From Arachnopeziza araneosa (lineage: Eukaryota > Ascomycota > Leotiomycetes > Helotiales > Arachnopezizaceae), in assembly GCA_003988855.1 (NCBI GenBank), contig QYAI01000001.1, forward strand, positions 744,001-808,000: a stretch of 64,000 nucleotides of DNA, given 5' to 3'. A program made the translations under genes and the position numbers. Below the pieces are notes generated by a model that was not told the origin of the DNA, did no database searches, and saw nothing but the letters and a program-made list of their open reading frames with translations. Positions 11,495-23,470 of this stretch are shown one piece after another (position 1 is the stretch's first letter; every line of letters begins with the position of its first letter).

Positions 11495-13046
11495 CTATGC
11501 CTTCTGATAGCCAGCCTCTGTCAAACCAACTTCAAGAGCCTGAATAGCTCGGTCAATATCACCACGGCTAGGGTCAGTCTGTAACCATATTAATCTACAG
11601 TATTTTGTGTCAAGGGATGAAACTCACAACAGAGACGCCCATGTGTCCAACTCGGAAGTATTTCGTGGCAATTTCTTTGTGTAAACCGCCTGCAAATATG
11701 ACGCCCTTTTTCAATAAATTTGGTAAGAGTTCGGGAACTGTGACGTTGTTTGGAAGATAGATCGCGGTCATTCCATTAGCCTGATCTGCAGGATCTGAAG
11801 CAAGTTGTTTAAGACCGAGATCTGCAATCGCCTTCTTGATTTTCTGCGAGGTTGCACGATGGGCTTCAAACCTCTCGGATAAAGGTTTAGAAAGGATCTG
11901 GGTCAACGCAGTATGAAGTGCATGGATCAATTGAGGTGAAGGAGTAGCAAAGTAAGAGGGTTTCTTCGCTTCATAATTCTGCATAACTATCGGTCATTAG
12001 CAGTTGTTATCATAGAGGCGGATGAGTAATACTTGGCAGCCAGTTCTTGAAGGAAGCGAAGTATGAGCCCGGCGGTGATTTTCTGCTTTTAAATGTCTCA
12101 ACAGCCCGTCCACTAAACATTGAGATTGAAAGACCAGCAGGACACCCAATAGCTTTCTGGCTTGCAGTGATGACGCCATCGAGTTTCCAAGCATCAAAAT
12201 CTATCTCTTCAGAGCCAACACTGCACACGCCATCCACGATAAGGAGGGTTTCAGGAGAAACTCGATAGACTAATTCTGACAAAGCTTTCAGTTCGCTCAA
12301 GACACCCGTAGATGTATCAACGTGCGTAACTGTTAAAAGCTTATATTTCTTCTCCTTGAGTGCCTTCTCGATCTCAGGGAGCTGTGGCCTTGAGCCAATT
12401 GGTGCTTTTAACTGAGTTGGCCTTGAACCATATGTCTGAAAGCAATCCGCAAATGAATCCGCAAAATAGCCAGTATGTAGGACTAGAACATCATCACCGG
12501 GCTCCGCCAGGTTGGCAGCTACCAAGTCCCATCCAAGAGTCCCAGAACCGGATATCACAAATGGCTGAGATAAAGGATCGGTCGTTTGGAAAAGCTTTCT
12601 CAGCATAGAGAGGGTTTCGCCAAATGTTGCCACGAAAGCAGCTCCTACATGAGACTCACTTGTGAATATGGTCAGTGGCTGGCTGTGGAGAAATAGAATG
12701 AGGTACAAGTGATCCAAGCGACATACCTATAATGGCTCATAGACTGTAGCACAGCATCGTCGAACTCAATGGGGCCCGGGATGAGCAAGGTGGGGTGGTT
12801 TGGCTGGCTCGACATGGTGGATATCTCTGAGGTTTGCGACGAAGAACTAAATCGCCTTGTTTGAGAAATGGGATACTCGACAGTAGCAGATCTTTCGAGG
12901 GAGTAGGGCGTATTAAGAGGGTGTTGTGGGCGTGGATCTAAATGCCTGGCAATCACCGAAAGCCTATCATGAGGAGCCAGCTTGAGAATGGCGGGGTAGG
13001 CTCTGCGGAGAGCCAGCGTGAATGTAGATCCGTTCTTGCCCGACAA
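11495..13046 (-). CDS. agx1: Alanine:glyoxylate aminotransferase (class V, PLP)
   Basis: Converts glyoxylate and alanine to glycine and pyruvate. Four exons: 12727-13046, 12033-12658, 11628-11986 and 11495-11578 (463 codons, 462 aa). Family landmarks include LLIPGPIEFDDAVLQSM, SESHVGAAFV, the SGSGTLGWD phosphate-binding loop, DGVCSVGSEEIDFDAW and the PLP lysine in ITASQKAIGCPAG. The segment NWLPIMQNYEAKKPSYFATP is typical of the Agx1 branch. The first 77 residues precede the usual family start (Met78 at 12815, MSSQPNHP). They are rich in Arg, Ser and hydroxyl residues with TRRFSSSS, as in a mitochondrial presequence. The last residues (YQKA) are not a peroxisomal signal. Whether both starts are used is an inference. 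It lies tandem with the aldolase-family gene upstream. Confidence 0.94.
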
Positions 13047-13756
13047 CGGGTACCGGGATGGGAGATGGTGCGGGGAATTTTTTTTTATAAGAAGTAGCTC
13101 CTCGGAAGCGGAGTGAAGGCAAAGTCTGGCAATATTGTACTTGGTTCGCTGTATGTTTTAACAAGCAATTGGACCTCACTCAGATCGCAGGCGGCCGGCT
13201 CCGAAATCGCAAGTCGCATCTCACTTCGAGTCACATGGTCGCTTAAAAGCATTCGCTCCCGTGATTCTACCGTCTCTTTCTTGCTCTTACTTCTTGCTTT
13301 TTCAAATTTCAAGAACTCTTGAGAGAGATGAGAACAACAAATGACTGAGGATCAGTACCGCAAATGCAGGCGTTACCCAACCACTATAATATTGGAGATT
13401 GGTTTCAGGTTCTCTTTTGTATCAAGATAGACAGGTTTGCGGTGTTTATTATGATTGTTCGCTTAGAGACATCCCCAGAGAGACATCCCCAGAGAGGCAT
13501 ATTTTTCATGGCGTTTGAGATTCGAAGCATCGGGAAACGCCGATGGCCTTACCAGAAATACTTTGTAGCTCTTCTTATGTCATTTGAAAAATGCCCTTCA
13601 CTCTTGATTTTCCACTCTCAACCTCTGCTGTCGACTGAAGATTTGCCAAGGTAGAGCAGCTATTGAAGTCATAACTTTCTACCCGGATTCGTATGAATGG
13701 TTCGGAAGTCGAGATGATAGACCAATCGTTGCAAGTTAATCCTAGGAGCTCTTTGT
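13047..13756. other. Intergenic between aminotransferase and aldolase-family gene
   Basis: This is the promoter of the aminotransferase plus the 3' side of the aldolase-like gene. A small direct repeat, AGACATCCCCAGAG, occurs twice near 13468-13496. No gene was recognised. Confidence 0.5.
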
Positions 13757-15269
13757 CTACAACCCGTGGTCAAGTTTCATAGTCTCTACACCCCTTTCGA
13801 TCACTCCTGGGCCAGCCATTGCAAACTCATACTCCAAGTCTGGTTGTGCCTCGGCATAAAGCGAGTTCTTCTCGCTTGCCATCTTGAAGTTATATGCAGC
13901 TTCTTCATCACTCACAATGTGCTTAATCAAGTTTGGGTTCCCAGCCCTTGCTGCTTCAACCTGAAGCTGGATCGCACAGCCACGATCGAGAAGCCCGAAA
14001 AGGAATCCAGCCTCATCAACTGTAGTCCCTGTTGAAAGCAATCCGTGATTCAAAAGAATTGCAACCTAATCATCAGATGACTGTTTTATTTTTGAAAAGA
14101 CTTTTGTTACCTTGTTCTTTGGCCCTAGAGATCTCGCAATATTCCGGCCCTCTTCCTCCGCGAAAACAATGCCTCCATAGCTTGCGTACACCGCGATGGC
14201 ACCATGGAGAGTGCATATATCCTGCCCAAAAAATTAATTTGTGGTTTTTAGACGCAGTCACTGAGCTGGGCTCTTGAAACAAGAATTTCAGGGACAGGCA
14301 GCAGCGCTTCTAATACTGTTCCCGGCTCCGGAGCTCTCATAGGACATAATAGCAATTTATTTGGAGTAAGCTCACCTGGTTCAGCATATCCAATCCAGTG
14401 GCGAAAGCGGACCAAGCTCGCCCCGCGTTTGTGTGAGCATGGCATACAGCATGGACATCTGGACGAGCCTAGTATTATAATTGTGTCAGTAGTCACCCAA
14501 GGAATATTTAAATTAGAGAGATGACAGCATCGTTCAATAGAGAGGAAGCTAAAAATGAAATCGAAGTTCGACAGCTACGCAGAGCGAAGGTCGAAATTAA
14601 TGCCTAGTTAATCTCGGAATGTCAAAGATAAGGCATCTTATCAAACGGTACTGATACAACGAAAGATTGCAAGAAATTTGTCTCACCTTGTGAATCTCGG
14701 AATGGATCAGAAATCCGGCAGCATTTGCAGTCTTTGACTAATTCACAGTCAGCAGTAACTCTGACTCGCGGGGAGATGAGTATTTGCTCTATTTCCACCA
14801 ACAACTTTTCCCGAATTAACATCAAGACATATAAGATCACCAGCAGTCATCAAGCCAAAATGCTTTCCGAGGGGGTTCATCCAGATATAGTTTTCAAATT
14901 CCGGGTCTCTCACTGAAATGTGGCCTGACATTCCCTCAGTAAACCCTTTACGAGAGAAATCCCGGAAAACGGCAGCAGTATGGATCAGGATATGTCTTCG
15001 CTCTTCCTCGTGTGAAGAAAAGGTTGGAATGCCTTAAACATAGTAAGCTATGTAATTCTCGAGATGAATCAATAGTTAATGAGACTCATAAGAGAATTCA
15101 ACAAGTTTGTAGGGGGAAAAAATACCATACCTGATAGAATTATAGGTCCATGACTGATAGCCTCCAGTGGAGTTTTACCTTCTCCACCACGTTCATGATT
15201 TTCTGGTTGCTTGGAAACGACAACTCTGGTTTCGGCAGGACCGAGTTCAGTCGTCGCTGAAGGTGCCAT
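13757..15269 (-). CDS. Class II aldolase/adducin domain protein
   Basis: A member of the zinc-dependent class II aldolase/adducin family. These act on phosphorylated or hydroxylated small sugars and acids, and the exact substrate of the fungal members is mostly unknown. The start MAPSATTELG at 15269 leads to PLEAISHGP, then exon 2 (from 15032) with GIPTFSSHEEER and the core GMSGHISVRDPE. Further exons carry AAGFLIHSEIHK and the metal-site block HAVCHAHTNAGRAWS, which holds the clustered histidines. The C-terminal exon starts with LLNHGLLSTGTTVDEAGFLF, another family hallmark. There are at least five introns. The boundary near 14740-14800 (after VNSGK) has several possible donors and is uncertain. 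The order of motifs and the whole length (about 290-300 aa) fit the family. The gene is tandem with the aminotransferase, but no metabolic link is established. Confidence 0.88.
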
Positions 15270-15877
15270 TTCACTTCAAATGTTGACTTTGGTTGAAGAT
15301 GCAAGTCTGTGAGGCATAGAAAGCGCTGATCGATTGAACACTGGGAATGGAGAATTGATGTAGCCAATTATTCAAGAATGGGGTGACTAGAGATGTGGGC
15401 AAAGGGCGTGGTGATCTCAAGGATGGGGTTGTTGTTGGTGAGATTTCCACATTTTATGCCCATCCGACCTTGAAATGCAAAGCATTCTCGGGTAGAAACA
15501 TGATTTCAGTTAAAAATTAGATAGCGGTAATTGCCTGTGTCTCACGTCCTATAATCATCCCTTTTCCTTCCCAATTAAGTAACCCAATTCGAGCTATCTC
15601 TTGAAACTCACAATTTATGGCGCATGCGGTACATATTCCCCAGGCTACTACTGACACTGAATCGATCCGGTCCTGCCCTGAAGCGATTGTCTCAACAAGG
15701 TAATTATCGCGACCATAGCCCACAATGAATTCAACTTTTGTCCAATCTGCGCCGAAAAAAATCTGTAGCACAATCTTCGGATGAATCATTATTTCATTTC
15801 AGTCTCTAAGCTGCACGGCAGCCCATCGGTAAGAGTTTTTTGACCTCACACCAACCGACTTAAAACCCTAGTCATAA
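15270..15877. other. Intergenic
   Basis: Promoter of the aldolase-family gene and 3' side of the Cys-rich protein gene. A 90-codon minus-strand frame (15517-15789) lacks recognisable features. Nothing else was seen. Confidence 0.45.
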
Positions 15878-16823
15878 TCAGAGCAGACCCATCAAACTGG
15901 CGAGAAACACCAGCAACCAAACAGTATTATATGGAAAGCATGACGCTACCACAATGGATTGTGAAGCACCTGCCCCAATCTGTGCAATCTCGCCGTCTTT
16001 TGGCAGGGTTTGCGTAGCTGGAGGAATCTCTGTAATTGTTCGGGTTACAGTAACCCCGCCAGTCGAAGTTGCTGATACCGAAGCTGGGAGTTTAGAGGCG
16101 GATAATGTGCTTTCACTACTATCAGCAGAGGGGCTGGTCGATGAACTTCTGACAATCGTTTGATTCGTGACGTGAATACACCCATTTGGCGAGCACTGTA
16201 GTTCTGAAGGGCAACATCCGCCTCCCATTTCAATACCGCATTCAAATGTTGACTCTATACACCGAGGGGAGTGGTTCTCGGTCGCTTGGCACTCAAACAC
16301 GGATGATGTAGCATTACAACAGAAAATTCCCGAGGGCGAATGTTTTGTAGCGTAACACGACATTCCCACAGGGCAGCATATGTCCTGGTAAGCATGAGCA
16401 AAATGTTGTGCAACCCTTTCAAATTCAACATACCGGCTGTTGATACGTCTCGCAGCTATTCTGCTGGTCGCCACATGTGTAAAATGGTATATTGCCCGGA
16501 GATCTCTTGAATGATGGCAGCAACTGACTTTGTTCCTGAGCTTCTACCTGTCGTAGAGGTAGATAAAACTGTGGAAGCTGGTCCGAATGTGAGTTCTGCT
16601 GCTCCATTCGGACTTTAAGCCATCCTTGGCCACCGAAGTCGATAAAGTATTGGTGAGCCGCAAACACGATGCCCACAATCATGACTGAAAATACAAGACT
16701 GGCAACGAGCCCCAACAAGTAACGTCGACGCGAGAAATAATAACGAAGACTGGCGAGATGAGAGCTAGAGGAGGATCGGGAGGGGTTTGACTGAGGAGGC
16801 AATTGACCGGGTTCTTGATTCAT
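15878..16823 (-). CDS. Cys-rich membrane/wall protein of unknown function
   Basis: Two exons (16434-16823 and 15878-16384, 49-nt intron) give 298 aa. The first about 33 residues are polar and Ser/Arg-rich, followed by a membrane helix (about residues 34-55, YLLGLVASLVFSVMIVGIVF). An extracellular Cys-rich part has repeated small modules (CCPVGMSCYA, CCNATSSVFECQA, GGGCCPSELQCSPNGC), then a Ser/Thr-rich stretch and a C-terminal hydrophobic tail ending LLVFLASLMGLL. The modules match fungal 'GPI-anchored Cys-rich' proteins and resemble those of the gene at 36850. Having both an internal-type anchor and a GPI-like tail is odd. It could be a type II anchored protein whose tail is a second helix. 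The function is unknown. It is divergent from acyl-CoA oxidase across 588 bp. Confidence 0.75.
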
Positions 16824-17411
16824 TGGGGCTAATGTAATGGACCGGGAAACATAGGAGTTGGAGAATAAACAAAAGTGGTAATATCAGGGACATTTAGGAG
16901 GAGTAAAAGGAATCCGTTGGCGTCAGAGAAAGCAAGTGTGAAAAGGTTCTTGATACTTAACGGAGATTAAAAAAAGTGTGATGCGATGGATAGTACCTTC
17001 CTACTGAAAAGAAGCTACTAAACAAGAGCATGTAGAGAATGTATAGTGAGCAAGGACTTACATAGAATCGTGAGCTGAAGCTACGACACATTTCGGATCA
17101 CATCAAAGAAGTTCAGCTCATCAGATTAGCACGAGTATCGGATAGCTTCTGAGAACGAGATCAGGTGATATCACAAGGAAAAGAGAGGAAGGGTCGTTGT
17201 TGAAACCCGGGTGAAGCTGTTGGACTGCTTACATACTCCAGCGGAGGCTCTCGTTGATTCGTCACGGAACAGACCTCGGCACGCTTTTCATCGGCCAGAA
17301 CTCCTGCCGCTGCTCCATGTCGTCAACATGTAACCTCGGACCGTGAAGACCTTATATACCTTTCTTCAAAAGTCCCTCCTTTGGAGAACACACTCAATTC
17401 ATTCTGTCAAA
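16824..17411. promoter_or_regulatory. Shared divergent promoter region
   Basis: This 588-bp stretch separates the start of the Cys-rich protein gene (-) from the start of acyl-CoA oxidase (+) and must hold the 5' regions of both. I see no confident oleate-type element. A T-A-rich start near 17351 (TTATATACC) could serve acyl-CoA oxidase. Confidence 0.5.
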
Positions 17412-20194
17412 ATGGCTCCTCCTCCTCAATGGGTCAAAGATCTCAAGCCCTCTCTCCCCAACGGTGCAGACCTCATCATCGCGGAAAGAAACAAGTCCAA
17501 GATCTCGGTTGAGAAGCTCTCCAATTTTTTATTTACGAAAGAAGTCCTTGAACGCAAGGCGCGTATACTGGCCATCCTAGAGTCGGAGAAGATATTCGAC
17601 AAGTCACAGAATTACTTTGATGGCCGTGTTGATAGGTTCAAGACGTCACTGGCGAGAGCGAAGAGATTGAGGCAGCTACAGGTTCAGCACAAATGGTAGG
17701 TTATTCCATTGTTTATTTACCTTGGTTTCATTTGAATGACGTATCCTATTTCTTAGGGACGAAGATGACTACCTAACTGCGAATGAATTGATGAGTGAAC
17801 CAACACCGTATGGATTACATGCCTCAATGTTCTTGACGACCCTCCGTGGCCAAGGAACAGAGGAGCAGCACAAAATCTTCCTTGAACCTGCCGAAAACTA
17901 TAAAATCATCGGGTGTTATGCACAAACTGAATTAGGTCATGGTTCGAATGTCCGGGGCCTTGAAACGACAGCTACTTGGGATGCAGAAAACAAGCAGTTT
18001 ATCCTTCACTCCCCCCACCTCACTGCCTCGAAGTGGTGGATAGGATCTCTTGGAAGAACTGCAAATCATGCCGTTGTCATGGCCCAGCTTATCATCCAAG
18101 GGAAATCTTACGGACCGCACCCGTTCGTAGTGAACATACGAGATATGAAGACCCACGAGCCACTCGAGGGTGTTTACGTGGGTGATATTGGCCCAAAGTT
18201 TGGGTATAATACAAGTAAGTGCTTTTAGTACCCTAATGGCAGATGGGCTTGTACATTCGAGTAGTCTCGTGCAAGTTTGTCTCTATTCTATTCTATGTCG
18301 AACTCCTAGAGATAGCTCGAGCCAAGGTGATTTCCTGGAAGTATGTTGGAAGGAATCTGCAGATTCTCCAGAGTGGTCGTCATCTCGACTATGTAGCTGG
18401 AAATTTTTCCAAGTCTATTCCCGACTCGAGCCTCTTCTGAATTTTTTTGGATTCATTCTAATCGTATGATTGTACACGCTCTGACTCGTCTCAGTGGATA
18501 ATGGATTTCTTCTTTTTAATCATGTCAGAATCCCACACGTGAATATGCTGGCTCGATTCTCTGGTGTCGACCCACAGACGAATAAGTATATCCGCCCAGC
18601 ATCAGCGTCTCTTATCTACGGCACCCTTACCTGGGTACGATCAACAATTGTTCTACAATCAGGTGGCGTTCTCGCTAGAGGGGTGACTATTGCCACCAGA
18701 TACGCTTCAGTCCGTCGGCAATTTCAAGACCGAGATGCTCCGGCCGATTCTGATGGCGAAAATCAAGTCTTGAATTATTCTATGGTGGCCTATCGCCTGC
18801 TGCCACTTCTTGCTGCCACTTTTGCTCTTCACTTTACAGGAAAGGCTATGATGGCAATGTATCAAGAAAACCAGAAAAATATGCAGTCTAAGGCTGAAAA
18901 GGCTTCGAACTCAAAAAGAGGAGCTGGCCCAGAGGAGACACATTCAGGTAGCGATCTGCTAGCAGATCTTCACGCCACATCTTGCGGCTTAAAAGCTCTA
19001 GGAAGTACCACTGCAGCTGAAGGGCTAGAGGTTTGTCGAAGAGCCTGTGGTGGTCATGGCTATAGTAGTTTTTCTGGAATCGGGTAAAGTCCACAATTTT
19101 TTTCGACATTATTTTTATAAAGTTTGATCTCTTGTCTTGCGAGTTCTCTTAGAATCTTGTGTCTTCAGCTTCACTCACCACCTTATAAGATTTAAACTAA
19201 CATACACCAGAACTTGGTATGCCGATTATTTACCAACTACAACAGTGAGCACCCCTTGGCTTTGCATTACTTTGTTTTTGGGGGTCCTTTCTCTTTAAAA
19301 ATTTGTAAAAAATTGCTGACGTTGTTGGGTTTTAGTGGGAAGGAGATAAGTAGGTCATCTAAGTTTACTCTAAGACCCAAGTTATGATCAGATACAACAT
19401 ACCCTACCCCGCGCTCAATATTTCGTCCAGCGCCATGCACTTAAATTGACCTTCAATTGCTTACTTTTAATAGTTACATGTTGACCCAACAAGTTGCTCG
19501 CTACCTGCTCAAATCCGCCCGTGCTGTATTGAAAGGAAACGCCCCAAACAACGATACAACCAAAATCTTCACGACTTTTCTGCAAAAACAAGATATGGGT
19601 GCTGCTCACGATATTCTGGGTTCCGATTCTGATCTTGTCGCTGCTTTTGCTTGGAGAACGGCCTTTTTAACCTTTGAAGCTCTCAAGCACAGAGATGTCG
19701 AGAAGAATTCCTGGAACTCACTACTCGTTGACTTCTGGCGTCTAAGCACAGCACACTCGCAGTACCTTGTAGTAAAGAATTTCTACGATGCTCTCCAAAG
19801 CCCAACATTAAACTACGAGCTCGATTCCGTTACAATTGATATTCTCCATAAGCTCTTTCGACTTTACGCCCTCCATACTCTTGAGAAGGAAGCCTCCGAA
19901 TTCTACGCCTCATCCGCGATCACGGTTCGCCAGATCCAGCTGGCAAGAACCAAAACCGTCATGAAGCTTCTTGAAGAGATCAGACCTCATGCTCTGCGCT
20001 TGGTTGACGCGTGGGATTTCCCCGATTGGCAACTTGACTCCTCACTGGGACGAAAAGACGGAAAAGTCTACGAAGACATGTTTTTCCGGGCGAGTCAATT
20101 GAATCCGCTTAATGGCTTAACTGTAGACCCCTATCCAGATAGCGATATTTTGGTCAAGAAGGATGAATCATCAATGTTCAAGAGCAAGTTATAG
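17412..20194 (+). CDS. Peroxisomal acyl-CoA oxidase
   Basis: Flavoprotein that oxidises fatty acyl-CoA to trans-2-enoyl-CoA with release of hydrogen peroxide, the first step of peroxisomal beta-oxidation. Six exons: 17412-17695, 17757-18214, 18495-19083, 19211-19244, 19336-19349 and 19474-20194. They sum to 700 codons (699 aa), the usual length. The start MAPPPQW has context TCAAAATGG. Motifs include CYAQTELGHGSNVRGLETTA (flavin region), CRRACGGHGYSSFSGIG and TWYADYLPTTTWEGDN with the catalytic base Glu. The C-terminus KSKL is a strong type 1 peroxisomal signal (SKL). The fifth exon is only 14 nt and codes WEGD plus part of the next codon. The second intron is 280 nt, unusually long here. The reading frame is intact throughout. 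Confidence 0.97.
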
Positions 20195-20947
20195 ATGAAC
20201 ATTCTAACATGTATGTTTGTATAGGAATTGAAGAACTAAATTGGGACTTCGGAGGCGACTTGAGAGGAAAGGCCTCGGAAATTGCATTATTTATGTTGGG
20301 GAAATTTACATAACAAGGATTGACAGATTACTAAGTTCCGTGCGAGCTAAGTCTAACAAGAAATACATTCTGTAATACTACCTATTACCACGCTGTCAAG
20401 TTCAGGTGACACCTGCTTTGCGAATAGTTAACTGTGACGAAATATGATTTATAACTAGAGCTTGAGGAAGAAAAGAGATCTTGCTACTATTTGTGAAAAC
20501 ATTCAAGGATGCTCATCCTTCCAGAATTCGTGCTTAACTAAGAGTCTTATTGTCGAATACGAACTCTGAAATTAAGAGCAGATATTACTAAGTAGCACTA
20601 TTTGAGACCGATGCAATTAGAGTGGACTAGGAATTAGTGTTTCTTCTTATTTTGCTAATAGTATTTTCCTAGTAAGTTAGAGTCCTCGAAGTAGAGTTTC
20701 TTAGTGCTGAAGTTGAACGTGTTACCTGCCGCGGAACGAAGCAGTCATTACAAAAGTGTTAGACTCTATTTTCTCATGAGGTAACAGTTCCTGTAAAATA
20801 CTTCATGCTTAAAGCTAAAGAGTTGAGGCACCAATTCTCTTTAAATTTATTCATTACTCCGAGACAATCTCTCGCAAACGCCTGGTATCTGTCCCGATCA
20901 AAATATTACTTTAAGTATTATAAACAGTGTGCCAAAGCCCGGAGCAC
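20195..20947. other. AT-rich intergenic between two convergent genes
   Basis: This holds the 3' regions of acyl-CoA oxidase (+) and the DHA1 transporter (-). It is clearly AT-rich with many short imperfect repeats (for example CTTAGT/ACTAAG words). No gene, RNA or transposon terminus was recognised. Confidence 0.5.
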
Positions 20948-23470
20948 TCAAACATTATTGTCCCCATTAATTCTCGACTGGGTCTTCTCTACCTCGTCGT
21001 TAAGTGGTGGCTCCTCCTCCTCGCTTACAGGCTCCATTGGTTTAGTAGGTGCAAAGCTACTTTTCTGTCTGATCTTTGCGCCATAGTAGATAAATCCGAT
21101 TGGGATGGGGACGAGCAGGAGGGCTACACAGCCGAGGAGAGTGCCTGCCCAGTTTACATGTAGACTGGCGAACATGTACTGCGAGAAGAGAGGGAAGCCA
21201 GCCCCCGCGAGGGATCGGAGGAAAGTGTTCGCTGCAATAGCGCTAGCTGCGAACATGAGGCTTTAAGAGAGGGATGTTAGCAATAGAGTAAACGAAAAGC
21301 TGTAAGTATACATACTAGGCATCAACAAGGTAGTTGAGGGACTGGAGAAAGATTGACAAAAGGCCAAATCCTGTAAGTACTAGAGGGAATTAGCATCTCA
21401 ACTTGATATATTTCAGACCATCTTTATGAGAAGCTTTGAGAAGCGATATTCGACGTGGGATTTGAAGTCAGGCTATGAACAATAGAATTTGAGTGACTCA
21501 CATCCTGATAGTGTGGGAACAATCCATGGAATATCGGCTTTGTACCCTGACCAACCAAACCAAAATAAACCGCCGGCAAAAGATATTCCACCATAAACAA
21601 CTGGCCAAAGACGCCATTCTGGTACTGGCACGCCATTGTTTGCCGCCAATTTGCGATTGTATGACGGTTGAGTGAGAATAATGTACACGCCAGAAATCAG
21701 CATCCCGAATATCATGCCAAAATATTGCAGACCCCCTACGCCCGGTTTCATTCCGTGAATTTCTTGGAACACAATAGGATAAGCGGTGAGAAAAAGGTAG
21801 AGGAGCCCATAGATGAAGGCCATATAGATCGACAGGAGGAACACAATTGGTTCAGTGAATAATAGACGCATGGGACGTGAGAAGTTCTTTGTGACTAGTT
21901 CTCTGAAATCAATTTCGATTTCTTCTTGCTTGGCATGGATTCCCCAGTTTTTGGTCCTTCGGCGAAGTTCGGCGGCCTTGCTGATCAAGATTACTGGTGG
22001 ATAGGTCTCCTCGAGGAAGAATAGGTTCAAGAAGAAGGATGTAAACCCCATGATCGCCACAAGCCTAAAACTAGTGTTAGAGAGGCCATTTGATGGAGCC
22101 GGATTGTATATTACCATTCGGTCCATCTCCAGCCCAGGTAGCTCTCAACAATAAAGCCACCAATGAATCTGGCAGCAAGTTAGCCACATGAGAGCTCCAT
22201 CTCAAATCCGACATCCCAGATCCACAGTAAATTATCTTTGATCAGGGTACTTACGGTGCGAGAAGAGGGCCACAGAATACCGTCATAGAAAATACGGTGA
22301 TTGCTAAACCTCGAGTTCTGTTGTCAAACATATCGGAGAATACCGCTGCGACGACTGCGAGTGGAGCAGCGCCAAAGAGTCCTTATGCAAGTCAGTGCTT
22401 AAGTCCGTCGTGGCTTATTTCGGCAACTCACCCCCAAAGAAGCGGCACAAAAGAATGGTCTGTAAGTCCTTTGCAGCTGCAACAGCAATCTGGAAAATTG
22501 AGAAGCCAAACATAGATATTACCAAAGGTAGTCTTCTGCCTCTCAGTTCGCTGAGCGGCGCCCAAAATATAGGACCAAAGGCGAATCCTAGGACGTAGAA
22601 TGACAGCCCAAGCAAGCCAACTTCAGTACTAACGTGGAATTGCACAGCAATCGTCCTCGTAGCCGTAGAGAAGATACTGGATGTGAAAGCTGACACCTGT
22701 TGTCCCCCGAGTTAGCATTTTCCTAAAAGGGTAATAGTAGGAGCGAGGAGAGTGAGCTTTGCTATATTCGATTGTCTGTGCATAGGTGCAACAATAAAAC
22801 TATTTAAGAAGGATTGGACAACAGAAGTGAAAGCTTACCAAAGTCGTGTATCCAAGCATGAGTGCTGTGAGAACCCTATATGCACAGCTCAGCATCGCTC
22901 TTCGCTAAGGTGGAGTTTTGACATACTTCTTCTTCATCGGCCAGTTCATCGCATGTAGCGGATCATCGGGCCCATTAAATTCCACAACATATTCATCTCT
23001 CTCTGGCAATGGTGGTGGGAAAGGCTTTCCCAAACCCATCTCTGGGAGAGGTCTCTTGGATTCTCTGCTCTTTCCTGTCAAGCTTCGACCCACGGTTCCT
23101 GATTGGCATAATTAACCGCCATCCTTGATCGATTGTAGTGTTGCATTCGTGACTTACCGGTATGTTGACTCTATCGGCAGATTAGCATACGCGTTCGAGG
23201 ATGCGCAAGGTCTTGGTAAAGAAGCCGTACCTTTGCAGTTTGCACACGACTGATCACGGTAGGATGCCGTTCGAGATCTCTCTGCGTAGAAATCCGACTC
23301 ATGGTAGCCTCTCTGCGCACTGCTGAGCCCTCTGAGCTGTCGGTGGAGGAGCTGGAAGCGGTAGCAATGCGCTCGATCTCATGACTCGGCCGTCCTGGTG
23401 GGGTGTTGATATAACGCTCCGGACTAGCATCTCGCTCGTTCCGCTCCATCTCCAGGTCAGCGATATTCAT
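20948..23470 (-). CDS. MFS transporter, drug:H+ antiporter-1 (DHA1) type
   Basis: Membrane exporter of the major facilitator superfamily. The N-terminal about 130 residues are cytosolic, hydrophilic and Ser/Arg-rich, from MNIADLEMER at 23470. A following block, DEYVVEFNGPDDPLHAMNWP, is the standard lead-in to helix 1 of fungal DHA1 proteins (Flu1/Tpo-like). The first half contains SFYVLGFAFGPIFWAPLSEL and GRRLPL. The second exon block begins in LFGAAPLAVVAAVFSDMFD and LAPFIGGF. The middle loop and helices lie in the exon at 21473-22126, and the last exon holds LVDAYLMFAASAIAANTFLR and ends with an acidic tail. There are about six introns, and the splice sites seen are standard. Substrates could be polyamines or drugs and cannot be told from sequence. 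It is tandem with the sugar transporter upstream. Confidence 0.92.
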
